A program made the translations under genes and the position numbers. The notes beneath the pieces were generated by a model. The model was given only the letters and a program-made list of their open reading frames with translations, had not been told where the DNA came from and did no database searches. Below, piece by piece: positions 32,459-43,843 of a stretch of 64,000 bases of DNA. This stretch comes from Hygrocybe punicea (taxonomy: Eukaryota > Basidiomycota > Agaricomycetes > Agaricales > Hygrophoraceae): positions 186,001 through 250,000 of the forward strand of contig OY744462.1 in NCBI GenBank assembly GCA_963556145.1, given 5' to 3'. Positions within the stretch are counted from its first letter, which is position 1, and each line of letters starts with the position of its first letter.

Positions 32459-34056
32459 AAACTACTTCAAGAGTTTGCACCTCTGGTCCTCCAACAACTC
32501 CATTCCATCTGGAGTTGCATGCCTATAACATGCCTCTTGTGTTGTTGCCACATTCCAACTGTCAAGCTTTCCATCAGGAAATTGATGGTGGAATTGGGTA
32601 TAGATATCTTTGCAGCTTTCACTGCCTGGAGCAAGTGAATGTCTCACATGTGTCAATTCTTCGTGCAACACTTTGAACTCTCAGCACAAAATGTTTTCCA
32701 TGGATTATTCTATTCTTGACAGTCATCCTCACCATGTCTGAACTCATCCTTACTTATATGCTGGGCCATGTATGGATACATCCTGGTCAACATAGAACAT
32801 CATAAGTATTTTCACTCTTTGCATATTGTTCACAATGATGTTCATTCTGCAGACTTGATGTTCCTACCTGTTAGTCTGACTGGTCTATGCATCTGTATGT
32901 TTTTTGCTTGTCTTTGAAGCCTGTTGTTTATCTTGTCTTTGCCAGAAACATGACTTCTTTCATTGGGATGTCAACACCATGTTCCCAATTAGTGTTCTGA
33001 GGTATTCATTGTCCCCCTGGCACATTGCTTATGTGAGTTTTCTTATATTATCATTTACATGCATTTAAATTCCTGATAAGTGACAGTGAAAATGTGCCAT
33101 CACTAGGTGGTAATCACATGCTCCTCTCATCTCCTTTCAGTAGGGGGGGCACTCAGTTACTACAATCTTACCTTAATGCATTGGTTATTTGACTAGTTTT
33201 TACATGGATTTGCTCAGATTTCTCACCTATTTATCAGACCATCAATGCAATCCATACTGTTCAGAGGTATTTTTCTGATAGTTACATGTCCTTGTTTATG
33301 ATGTACATATCATTTACACCCCATGGATGTCTGTCAACCATCCACATGTCCCCTGTCACACACATGTCCCCTGTCACACACATGTCCCCTGTCTTACACA
33401 TGTCTACCATGGTTGAGATGTACAATGTCTTTGTCTTGACTGCAATGTCATGTTTAAAAACTAATGTGTATGCTCTTCATTTTTCTTTGAAGCCTGTTGC
33501 ATTTAATGTATATTCTTCATTATGTGACTTAGCTTGTTACCTAGCATTTCACTGTTGTGATATCATGCATAATTTGTTGTGTTAGGCACTTGACTTGGTT
33601 CATTACTTTCTGTACTGTCTCACCAACATTGAACACAAATTGTCATGGGTGTATAATATAATTACGGAGGTACAACTTTGGTTAGTTCAGTTTTATGCCA
33701 TGCCCAAGTGCAATATTGCTGTCATATGTCATATTTTGTCTCTTCATATATGTTGCAATCAGATGTTACATCATGATTTCTATGCATTGATTGCAAATTT
33801 AAACCAACCATCAAGGATTTCAAGGTTGCACAAGTGTATCAAGAAATGTGCTATGCTCACTTCAACTTTGATTCATTTCCATATCATTGGTGTTCAACTT
33901 CCTGATTCTTTGGATCTGTACTGGTTATTAATTGCTTATGATTTATTTTCTGTCCTGAGTTGTTTGTTACCATATAAGACTATTTATCAATACAGTTACT
34001 GGCCATGATATTCAAAATCAAAAGTACATTCTCAATACTCCCCTACCACCACATTT
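32459..34056. other. Helitron 5' flank, no supported gene (left arm)
   Basis: Small frames occur at 33286-33585 and 33595-34008 but show no domain. An 18-base unit (CACATGTCCCCTGTCACA) is repeated about three times from 33343. The 5' TC terminus of the Helitron was not located. Confidence 0.4.
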
Positions 34057-37000
34057 ATGCAGGCTGAAATACATGGACATAGCACTAAGGCCATGAAGCT
34101 AATGAGTGGTGGAAGATCTCACATATTTCCAGCCAATTATATACATTCATATATAGAAAATGGGGATTTTTCCATAGATGCCAAATCATCATATATTTTT
34201 GTTGATTATGTGAAAAAAGACAATGTTCTGTCTTATCCTGTTAACACATTTGTGCATGCAAGGATTCCATTTGCTGAAATCATTCCCCACATACCTGGTC
34301 ATATGGTACATAAAATTGCATAAGTTCACAGCATTTCCATGTACTCAAAAAAGAAATGTTGGCTTACTTTGAAAATCATGAATGTGTGAATTGTGGTGAA
34401 TATGTCAGCATATTTTCAGTTATATTGAGTCATACCACAAATAAACAAAAGCACAAGCCTGCTCCATTGACAGATACTCAGTTGCTTAATCGGTGTAAAA
34501 AGAGACATGACAATTATGCAGCAAAAAAAATTGAACAGTGTGGCTCAAATAAAAATCAACAGTGTGGTCCAAAAGAAACTCAACAGTGTGTCCCAAAAAT
34601 ATCTCAACAGCATGAATCCAAAAGTCGCCACAGTTTGCATCTAAAAAGTCTGAATAATATACTTCAAATATTTATGAGCATTCTTCAAAATTATCTTGTG
34701 TTTTTCCCCCTCCTCCTTTATCTCCAGATTTGGCTCATCCTGTTATCTCAGACTTCTGCAGAGATTCAATACCTAGTACATTTGAGGAATCTGTGCTGTG
34801 TGTGGTGAGTTAACTCCATTAACCAACTTAAGTAGATTAAAAAGTATAAAAGACATGCTTGGTATTCTTGAAGCACCAGGTGTAACAAGAGTTGAATGAA
34901 ATAATTCAAAAGATAAAATCTGGGAATTTAAGGGCACTATTTTGGACTATCAATGTGATAAGATATGTAATGTGTGTCAAACTTGTATAAGAAAAGGTAA
35001 AACTCCTCCACTTGCTCTATCAGGAGGCCTTTGGCTGGGTGCTGTACCAAAGGAGCTTGCTGAGCTTTGGTTTGTGGAAAAGTTGCTTGTATCCTGTATA
35101 CATCACAATTGTTGCTTTGTGCGTCTTGCTTCAGGAATGAGGAAGATGACCTCACATGTAGTTGCTTGTCAGTCACCTATTCCAAAGGTGTATCAGGCAC
35201 TACCACCACCAGTTGATGAACTTGATGATATTTTAGCCATTCTATTCACTGGGCCTTGTAAGCCAACAAAACAAGATTTTGAAAGAACACCCTTGTCAGT
35301 GAGGAGGACCCATGTTGCAAGAGCACTTGAGTGACTGAAGCTTAATCACTCTGATTACAATGATTTAGATATATCTTATGATAATCTTGCTGGATATCCT
35401 GAAGATGGCCCACCTGTATCTGTTGAATATTATTGACGAGAGAATTTGAATCCATTTATAAGAACCCTGCTCTTTATCCACAAATGTTTCCTTGGCTATT
35501 TCCATATGGATTGGGTGGTATAGGTTCTACTTAATTGTCTGATGCTGAACACAAATGGCATCTCCTGATGTATCATTATAAAAATTTTCAGACAGACATC
35601 TACTTTCCATTTGTTGCTTTCAGTCATGCTCAAGTAAAGGCAAGTACAACTGGTGGATATCTATTAGCAGATAAGGCTAAATTCAATGATATAACCAATT
35701 GTCTATTGGGTGTTGACCAAGATGTGTTGTCTTCATTAGCCAAAAGGCTCTCAGAAGGTGAAGTTGTTAAACCTGTTAGCCAAGAAGAGAAAGATTTTTA
35801 CCAATTAGTGCGAGACCTTGATTATGTAGAAGCCAAAGTAAGTGGATCCACTACTAGCAAAAAGTTTATGAGAAATGAAATTTGGTCTTTGATTTCATAT
35901 TGTGGTGCTCCTTCTTGGTATATCACTTTATCCCCAGCTGATATTAAGCATCCAATTTGTTTGTATTTTGCTGATACAAAAGAAAGATTTGAGCCAAAAA
36001 TTAGATCAAGTCATGAGAGAATATGTCTTATTGCTAGAAATCCAGTTGCTGGTGCATGTTTCTTCCATTTTATGTTTAGCCTATTCATAAAGCATGTTTT
36101 GGGTGTAAATACAGATCATCCAGGAATATATAGAGACACATCAGCTTATTATGGCACAGTTGAGCAGCAGGGTTTCCTCACTTTGCATCTTCACAGTTAA
36201 TTTGGATTTGTGGATGTCTTACCTCACAGGAGATTTGCAAGCAAATCATGGATCCCTCCTCAGATTTTCAAATGAATTTAGTCAAGTATTTGGAAAGTAC
36301 ACATGTTGGTGAATTTCTTACTGGAACTCAGGATCAAGTACTCAAAACATTAATGAAGCCTCTCAGTTAGAAAGTTATATAGATCCAACACAAGCTTTAC
36401 CTGAAGCACCCCCTGAGCTTTGTGCTACAATGTGTGGGGATTGTCAACTATGTCATGATTGGAGCTTATGGCAGGCTAACTATGAGACAGCAGTAGATGA
36501 TCTTTTGGCAAAATCCAACATACATCATTATTCTAGCAACATAAATAAAGATGGTTCCAAAAATCAAACACATCAATATGTTGGGTGCTTGGATAACAAG
36601 TGGGGAAAATGCAAAGCAAGGTTCAAGTTCCCACATCCTGTATGTATGCAGACAGAAGTATACGCTGAAACTTGTGCTCTTAACATGAAAAAGACTGAGC
36701 CTATGATTAACACAGTGACTCCTCTTCTTACTTACTTGATTTACTCTAATACAGATGTAACATCCCTAAAATCAGGAACTGCAATCAAATGAGTAATTCT
36801 TTATGTATCTGTCTACATTACCAAATTTTCTTTGAAAACACATGTTATATTTGACAGTATTCGATCAATGTTTCAGAAGAACAGTGAGATGATTGGTGGT
36901 AGTGAAACTCAAAAGGAGAAAGGATGAAAACTCATGACCAAGATTGTGAATAATCTCAGTGCTAAGATGGAAATTGGTTCACCAATGGCCTGTATGTACC

Positions 37001-38606
37001 TTTTGCATAATCCTGATCATTACACAAATCATCACTTTGCTCCCTTTTATTGACAGAGCTATATTCATGAGGAAAGACAGATCTGGGATTCTAATGACAA
37101 GAAGGAGCATGTTGAGAAGGTAGCCTTGATCAAGTGCAGAGGTTGTATTATCAGATTATCCCCTATTTATGATTATATATACCACCCTGTTGAGCTGGGA
37201 AATATGTGTTTATATGATTGGGTAAGTTGGTGTTCTCAAGAGAAGCTTTCTAAGTCTGAGTTGAAAGAAAAAGAATTTGGTGAAGATCTTGCTAGTGTTG
37301 TGGATGAGACTGATACTGTTGAGACATCTTTCATATATCAAGATGATACACTTGCATCTGATAATGACAATCATTACAATGACAATTCTGTATCCAGTGA
37401 TAACTTGAAATTTGAGGGTCCAGGCAATCATGATGTAAGGCTACTTCCAGGTTCAGAGCTGAAAAATGCATCTTCTCCTGTTGGATGGTTTATATTTCTT
37501 GACCTTCATCCACTCCATAAATCACATGGTACATGTTGTGTAAAAGAAGTGTGTAAAAGAATTCCCACTTTTATAGGAGCCACTTTGTCTCGATGTGATC
37601 AAGGTGATCATGAATATTATTGCTCAACCATGCTGGCATTATCTAGACCTTGGCACTCTGGGTATGACTTGAAAACAAAAGATCAATCTTGGGATGAGTC
37701 TTTTTTATCATATGACTTTACTTTGAGACAAAGAGAACTTATGAACAACTTCAATATAAAGTACGAATGTCTTGATGCTCATGATGACTTTTATGCCCAG
37801 TTACATAAAGGATCTATTGTCTTGCCAAGTTGGATGGATGGATCTGATCATACTTTTGATTATTGTGATGATTTCGATAAAGTAGATGGTGATCACATAT
37901 TTGAAAATGCCTCTGCAACATTAAATGAAAAGCATGACATTGAATTCAAGGAATTTGGGAAGAGGGAGAAGAAACATCAACTTGATATGGCTACCATGCA
38001 GTCCATAATGTCTTACACAGGGGGGGCCTTTACATACAGAGACATTGGTTGACCTGCCACCTCCACCAGAGATTATCCAATCTGGGAGTCAGTGAAAAGC
38101 TGTTGTGCAGAAGACAAGACAAGAAATACTTGAACAACAGTCAGAAAATCTGCCAAGTCATATTAACAACAATTATCTAACACATCCTTCAAGCCATAAC
38201 CAAGTGAAAATTGTTGATAGATCATATCTTGAAAAAAGTTCAGCATTCTAGTAAATCTTTGACAGCACTGGAGAGCATTGTGGATGACTTCAGTTTAAAT
38301 AAAGAAAAAAAGGGGCATTTTACATAGTTGTACATCATTCATCCAATGAAAATTCTGACCAACTGAAAATGTATATTGGTGGTATGGGAGGGACTGGTAA
38401 AACTCAGGTTTTGAAGGCATTAGTGAAGTTATTCAAGTCAAGAAATAAAGCTCATTGTTTTGTTATTGTGGCACCTACTGGGATAGCTGCTGCTCTGCTA
38501 GCAGGATATACATATCACTATATGTTTGGTTTAAATGAGAATGCTGATGAGCAGATATCAAATAAACAGCTTGCCCAATTAAGATCACAACTTTTGGGTG
38601 TTGATT
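34057..38606 (+). pseudogene. Helitron Rep/helicase, 5' part, truncated (left arm)
   Basis: Plus-strand fragments in the family order: an N-terminal region with CVNCGEYVSIF and four 8-residue repeats (QQCGPKET type, 34533-34628); a DUF6570-like block (34942-35334: CDKICNVCQTCIRKGKTPPLAL); the Helitron_like_N/Rep region (35535-36200: GAPSWYITLSPADIKHPI, ending TVEQQGFLTLHLHS with the HxH metal site); GCLDNKWGKCKARF (36430-36792) followed by YVSVYITK with the two Tyr of the Rep Y motif; a linker (37126-38052); and the helicase start with Walker A GGMGGTGKTQV (38369 onward). Stops between fragments show it is dead. It breaks off at LLGVD (38606), directly joined to transposase-family copy 2. Confidence 0.85.
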
Positions 38607-38897
38607 CCGCGTTTACTTTGAGTCGATGGTTGGCTTCATGGTTGGCTTTCCTGATACAAGCAACACTCAATTCCAATCTCACCACGAAGCCGCTGCCGAA
38701 CTTCTTGTTTACCTGCCACTCTACCTTGAATTTTTAGACATCGTATGTGATAAAAAGGACTCTTGAACACTCAATCACATGGAGAAGAACATCTACAAAG
38801 CTCTCCAGGACATTCCAACCCTCACTGAGCTTGCTGTATTGGTTTTATATTCTCAGTCTATCAGTCACCCATACATGCGGCAAGTCCGAGGACCCGG

Positions 38898-39035
38898 TGG
38901 AGAGGTACCGAGGTACCTCTCCGGGGGCTCATGCAGGACTCGAGGTGGAAGTCGACTGGATAGGAAGGATGAGACTGACTACTACATCAGGAACTGCTAC
39001 TGACTAAGGGACTGGTCACATGATCTACCACTACA
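38898..39035 (-). repeat. TRIM 3' LTR
   Basis: 138 bp. The outer end is a perfect hairpin, GGAGAGGTACC-GA-GGTACCTCTCC, starting at 38899. Confidence 0.85.
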
Positions 39036-40456
39036 AGTGCCCCTCCTCCTCATGGTGACACCCTCGTTGCCAACAGCTACTGAAAAAAAACAAAAACCAA
39101 ACAGGACTGACCAAAACAATCTCCAAATCACAACTCCCAGTCCCTCAGAATGCCCCAAGTCGCAGTCGAGGCCTTATATCGTGAAGCGGGACAATATTGT
39201 CCTCCAAAATCAATCGCGGTGCAGGGTGTGGGTTCTCATAGTCCATGAATAAGCTGGGTGGTTGCGCATAGGTAATAGATATGGGATGATGTCGTGGGGC
39301 AGCATAGAGACAGCGTTCGTGTGGGGTGAAACAAAACCATGTCAAGGGAGAGCGATGAGAAGCCAAGAAAACGGAGACTGAGGGAACAAAAGAGAATATG
39401 TACTGGGTGCTAGAGCAGGCGCCGGCGTCGAGAGATCTCTTTGCGTGAGCTCTGGGAAGCAGTTGCGAGGCTGTGGGGGGCCTCCCGAAGCTGCAAGGGC
39501 CGGGGGTGCAGAATGCGGGGCCACGAAGTAGCGGTGCGGCAAAGGGCGGTGGGGCCTGGAAAGCTGTGGCCCGGGTGAGCTGGGTGCTCCATTGCATCAG
39601 GCACGGGTGTGGCGAGCTACGCGAGCGGGTGCGTGGCCATTTACGCTGGAAAGTGGGGCCGTTTATGCTGGGAAGCGGGTGCGCATGGCAACGACGCGGT
39701 ATGTAGCTGGGGAGCCTAAAAAACAGTGGCAGGGACTCATTTGAGGTAACGAGAGGCAGCGTGGGGCTCTAGCACATGGAGCAAGGCTGCGGGGGTCCGG
39801 TGTAGCTGTACGGTACCGGGGATAACGAGAATGCGGGGTCGCAACGTGGTGACGTGGCGCAATGTGCTGGGACGTCCAAACATGGCGGGGTGGTTTCGTT
39901 TGGGGCGACGAAGTGCAGCAGGGGGTTCCAGCAGGTGGAACGCGGGCACGGGGGGTCGAATGAGTGTGGGTTTGGGCTGGGGTACACGAAAAAACGGGGG
40001 GTCTGACAGTGGTGACGTGGCAGGTCCGTGGGGTAACCAAAAGGCCGGCGGCTGCAGATTTGAGGTGGCGTAGGCAAGCGCGGAGCTCTGGTACATCGAA
40101 TGGGGATCCGTGGGGTTGGATGAGCCTGTCTGGGCTGGGAATCGTGAGATAAGACAAAAAAGAATGAAAAAAACGGGGGGTCGAAAGTGATGATGTGGCC
40201 TGCCGCTTGGGTGCTGAGAAGGGTCGCGGGCGTGTTTTTGGGTCAACAGGGAGTGACGCAGGGTCCTATTGGGCTGAACATGAGCGCTGTGGGGTAACTC
40301 GAGTGTTGTACGGCCATGAGTGAAGGGAAAATGCGCAGTTGTGCAGCAGTGGGTGGTGAGGCCGAAATAAGTCGTCTCGCGAGAAAAAGTGGTAAAAAGG
40401 GTAGGGAACTGAAGAAAAAAGGGATCCGCGAGTCGATTGCACTCTCATCACCATGA

Positions 40457-40594
40457 TGGAGAGGTACCAAGGTACCTCTCCGGGGGCTCACGCAGGACTT
40501 GAGGTGGAAGTCAACTGGATAGGAAGGATGAGACTGACTACTACATCAGGAACTGCTACTGACTAAGGGACTGGTCACGTGATCTACCACTACA
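40457..40594 (-). repeat. TRIM 5' LTR
   Basis: 138 bp, with the same hairpin with an AA loop (GGAGAGGTACC-AA-GGTACCTCTCC) from 40458. Confidence 0.85.
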
Positions 40595-41520
40595 CCGGAC
40601 AAGAGTTTACAAATATACTTGACCTAGGACCCTTGCATGATCGCATTATGGCTCATTGCCATGCTGTCATCAACAGCCCGAACCTCTTGCTTGCTCCAGA
40701 CGCATCATATGAGCTCGGGACGCTGGATGGAAAACTCTGGCAGCATCCAGAGGCATTCTATGCAGTCCAACATGGTGCGCCAACGTGGCCACATCTGCAA
40801 GGTGCACTCATAGCATTTTTCAAAGGTGCACTGGAAACATGGACACGATTTAGTGCCGAATTCACTGCAGGTGATGCCATTGCTCTCTCAACCACCTCGC
40901 AATGTGCTCAGGCATGGATGAAGCCAACAAATGACAACAATGAGGGTGCACTTGGATCATTCCATGTGGGAGTCCGAAATGCGCCCAGCATGACCCTCAA
41001 CCAGTATAATGCTCCGACTATGCATAAAACAAACAATACCGCTGAATATATGAAACATACCCTTCAGCCAGATGACCTCCCATTCATCCGCAAGATGGCA
41101 TGCGCTATTGACAGCAGTGGCTTCGAAAAGCAGCGGCGCCAACTCCAGGCTCGTGCAGATCAAGACCTTGTGGCAGAAAAACGCCAAAAAGATGAGGTTC
41201 ATGCAGCAAAGAAGGACAGAGTGGCTGCCCAATTGGATGCAGTCATCCCCAAACTCGATATTCCTCAGCTTGAGAAGGCCCCTGGAACCGTTGCCAACAT
41301 TGAACTGCAACTTGATTGGCATCGAAGACTTGATGTCCTGTTGTTGATCCCAAAGAAGTCTCATCTGCGGAACAAGAAGGAGAAGTTAGCAGCTTTAGTG
41401 AGTGCAGTAAAACGTTACCTTGATGGTGAAGTTGAGCCTGGGCCTGCTGGGGAGACGGTCAGCGATGCAGAGTCGGAATTGGAGGATGATGAGTCGGACA
41501 AGGACATATTGGGTTACTGA

Positions 41521-42670
41521 TCATAAGAGATCAAGTGTTTCCATGCTCATTTTTATGATTTTGTTTGTATAAGCTACCATAACTACTGGCAGCACTACTA
41601 GACATTACTGGACAATGCTTCCTTTGACCTCCAGGTACCTTTGACGCGCAACAAGCACGATTTCGCCCAATTGACCGTGTATAGCGCAAAAAGGTCACGT
41701 GTAGTCAACACAAATCCGAACCGTGGTTGCCGGACCCCACTTCCGGTTGACCGTCCCAGTGGGGACCGGCAACGCTCACTCGGAGTTTGAATATTTCCAG
41801 GATGTGGCGCTCCTACTAACATGGAATTGTAATGGTCACTTCTATGGCAGCCTCGTATAGCACAAATGAGCATTAGTTTTGGTGGAACAAATGATAGACA
41901 ATACATAATTAAGCAAAGTCTTCGGGACAGAACATTTTAAAAGTTTCTCAAACTTTCAAAACACCTGTTTATGAATGCCTCCAAGAAGATCTAGGGCCAG
42001 GGACAAACATCTGTCCTGGACATATTGTTTATAAGGTCTATTAGATGGATCCTCAAGTTTTAAAACACAAGGAATGTGCTTGTGTGAGTTATCCATAAAG
42101 ATTCTCGGAATGCAGGAGATGACAGTGAACGTGACCAGAAATGACCAGAAAAGGCTGAAAAGCATGTCACATTCCGGCTATTGAAGGTTTTTCTGAGGCA
42201 AATCGGAAATTTTCCACAATTATTATTGATCATACACTATTCATTGTTATCTGCTATGCTTTTGTCCAACTATTACAGCTTGCAAGGCATTGTAACTATG
42301 ATTTCAACCCTTCTACCATCAGAATTTAGCGTTTGGCTGAGGTACAAACAAGTACAAAGGCACACATTCTGAACCGGGATTGCCTCTCCCCAGTCCTAGG
42401 GTCGCACTTGTGCTAGAGGGCCGTTGCTTTGCCCTCTCAAATCAAATGAATGTATACAGACTTTGTCAGTATTTACTAGTCTCGCAAGCCGACTATGAGG
42501 TCGGACCAAGATGTCTGGGTCGGAGTGTCAAATTTACTTGCAGTGGTCCTCCATCGATAGTCTGGCGAGCTTCGGTACAGTGGGTGTAGATAAGTAATTA
42601 TGTAATGGAATAGCCTGCCAGCTGAGCTATACTACCCCACGATGTGAGCGCGTTTTCGACCCCTTCGATC
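41521..42670. other. Spacer with one strong hairpin
   Basis: No gene is supported. GTTGCCGGACCCCACT (41726-41741) pairs with AGTGGGGACCGGCAAC (41758-41773) with one central A-A mismatch. CGGAGTTTGAATATTTCCA at about 41780 also occurs at about 16326, suggesting a shared repeat edge. Confidence 0.45.
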
Positions 42671-43157
42671 ATGGATTCCCAAGGTACAGCACCCTCTCTG
42701 CTTGAGATGGAACATTTGGCCGCCTTTACTTCTCAAAAATACAACTCAGAAGTGACGTGCAAGGTGATTGACGACAAATTTAGGTAGGTCTGCCCTGGCA
42801 AAATTCCCCACAAATGGCAGGTAGACGTAACTGAAGCCCTCTTACTCGGCCTCAACTGTTACGTTTTTCAAGTCCGCAACTCCGATTCCGACTCCATTAC
42901 CCACCATGACGATTCCACTTTATCACACCTTCCTTTTTCATTTCCTTTTACCTTTTGTCTTCTTTTGGACATTGTTGTTTCTTCTTGTCCTTGTTCTCTT
43001 TTCTTCCTTTCTTCTAGAACAATCCAGACTGACCATGGACATCCCCACATTACCTTGCTGTACCCGAATAGTCTCCTTGCCGATGGACATCATCGCTATT
43101 GTCTTTTCCCTTGCCCTGACATATTGTTGACTTCATCCCACGACAAACCGATTCACA

Positions 43158-43328
43158 ATGGCTATACTCCCGACACAGCTCATTACCTTAATTGTTATTG
43201 GCAGCATTGCCATCACCTTCCTGATCGGTTTCTACTTCCTTATGATCTATCTTTGGCATCGGCACCGAAACCCTTCTGCCATTGATACACCCAATTTCCA
43301 CCTTGACAATATATCGACACGTAATTGA
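43158..43328 (+). CDS. LTR-borne membrane microprotein, 56 aa (copy D)
   Basis: MAILPTQLITLIVIGSIAIT start; the helix and WHRHRNP flank are conserved and the frame is intact, although the LTR is the most diverged copy. Changes from copy A in the helix are Val/Ile, Val/Leu, Ile/Thr, Leu/Phe and Val/Leu. Confidence 0.4.
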   Translation: MAILPTQLITLIVIGSIAITFLIGFYFLMIYLWHRHRNPSAIDTPNFHLDNISTRN

Positions 43329-43534
43329 CAATTGCCATTCTCGGATATTTGGTTTCCATATTCATACCCTGTGCCTACCATTATCCTCCCTGATGATCCG
43401 ACGACATTCCTCACCTGCATGCATGCCCTGAACAATCCTCAATCACAGGACATTTTACTGTTCCCTCCAATCTGACCATCGCCGAAGCACATACCTTCAG
43501 ACTTCGACCACAAACCATACAACTTCCCAATACA

Positions 43535-43843
43535 GTGAACCGACCCCTATCATTTATTGTTCACACGACATTGCTTCAGTGCAGTACCCGACATCTTATT
43601 CCCACAGCTTGTCACTCGTGCCATGACTCGAAACCTGGACCCACGTTCATTTATCCTTTTCCATCTATAACCTTGATACCTCCCACATTCATTTATAACA
43701 ATACCCTTTCTTGGACAAATACTGACATCAGGTGGACCGCATTGTTCTACAGACAGGACAAGACATCACCCCTCGATATGTCATTGACACAGACATCGTC
43801 ATCTGGTACAGCTTATGCTGTTCGCATGTCTGACCTCGACTAG
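43535..43843 (+). CDS. LTR-borne 102-residue ORF (copy D)
   Basis: MNRPLSFIV to RMSDLD, exactly 102 codons as in the other LTRs. The ORF between it and the microprotein, open in copies A-C (97 codons), has a stop in this copy. Confidence 0.35.
   Translation: MNRPLSFIVHTTLLQCSTRHLIPTACHSCHDSKPGPTFIYPFPSITLIPPTFIYNNTLSWTNTDIRWTALFYRQDKTSPLDMSLTQTSSSGTAYAVRMSDLD

Larger units (their letters stand above)
30230..38606 (+). repeat. Inverted 8377-bp repeat, left arm
   Basis: Base x here pairs with base 89689-x in 51083-59459 with no indel. Every ORF is mirrored at the same sum. Two differences were noticed: an A in CTTCACTAAT here versus G there (near 30252), and a C versus T giving Ala/Val in a Helitron frame near 35640. 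The left arm is cut at both ends relative to the right copy: inside gypsy integrase at 30230 and inside the Helitron helicase at 38606. It is therefore the derived copy. Confidence 0.93.
38898..40594 (-). mobile_element. TRIM-like miniature LTR element, 1697 bp
   Basis: Two 138-bp direct repeats (38898-39035 and 40457-40594) with TG..CA ends, alike except for a few transitions. CCGG flanks both sides (38894-38897 and 40595-40598), and removing the element plus one CCGG restores the host frame (RGPG-QEFTN). On the minus strand the first LTR is followed after TCA by TGGTGATGAG, a plausible tRNA primer site. The last LTR is preceded by GAGGAGGAGGGG, a clear polypurine tract. This sets the orientation. 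The 1421-bp GC-rich interior has Pro-rich frames without domains, so it is non-coding as far as I can tell. Confidence 0.85.
38607..41520 (+). pseudogene. Putative transposase-family gene, copy 2, broken
   Basis: 38607-38897 begins mid-gene at VYFESMVGF and runs to the GP of QVRGPG. A miniature LTR element (38898-40594) follows, then the gene resumes at GQEFTNILDLGPLH and runs to its natural stop at 41518-41520 (..DESDKDILGY). A TGA at 38764-38766 replaces the Arg codon seen in copy 1 (DS*TLNHMEKN). NDNNEGALGSFHVGVR is retained. Relative to copy 1 it has many substitutions, so the two are old paralogues, unlike the near-identical 8.4-kb arms beside them. This copy supplies the C-terminal 85 or so residues that copy 1 lacks (acidic end). 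Confidence 0.7.

Noticed and set aside
33343..33400. CRISPR-like short repeats
   Set aside because: The 18-base units are head-to-tail without spacers in a eukaryotic transposon.
33286..34008. ORFs of 99 and 137 codons before the Helitron Rep
   Set aside because: Low-complexity, repeat-containing and without motifs; probably untranslated Helitron sequence.
39145..40246. Pro-rich minus-strand ORFs of 100-170 codons
   Set aside because: They lie in the GC-rich TRIM interior, overlap in several frames and show no domain.
41598..42589. Small ORFs of 60-100 codons
   Set aside because: No conserved pattern, no splice support, overlapping both strands.
42600..42640. tRNA-like A box (minus strand TAGCTCAGCTGG)
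   Set aside because: No matching B box, anticodon arm or acceptor stem could be folded; at most a tRNA or SINE relic.
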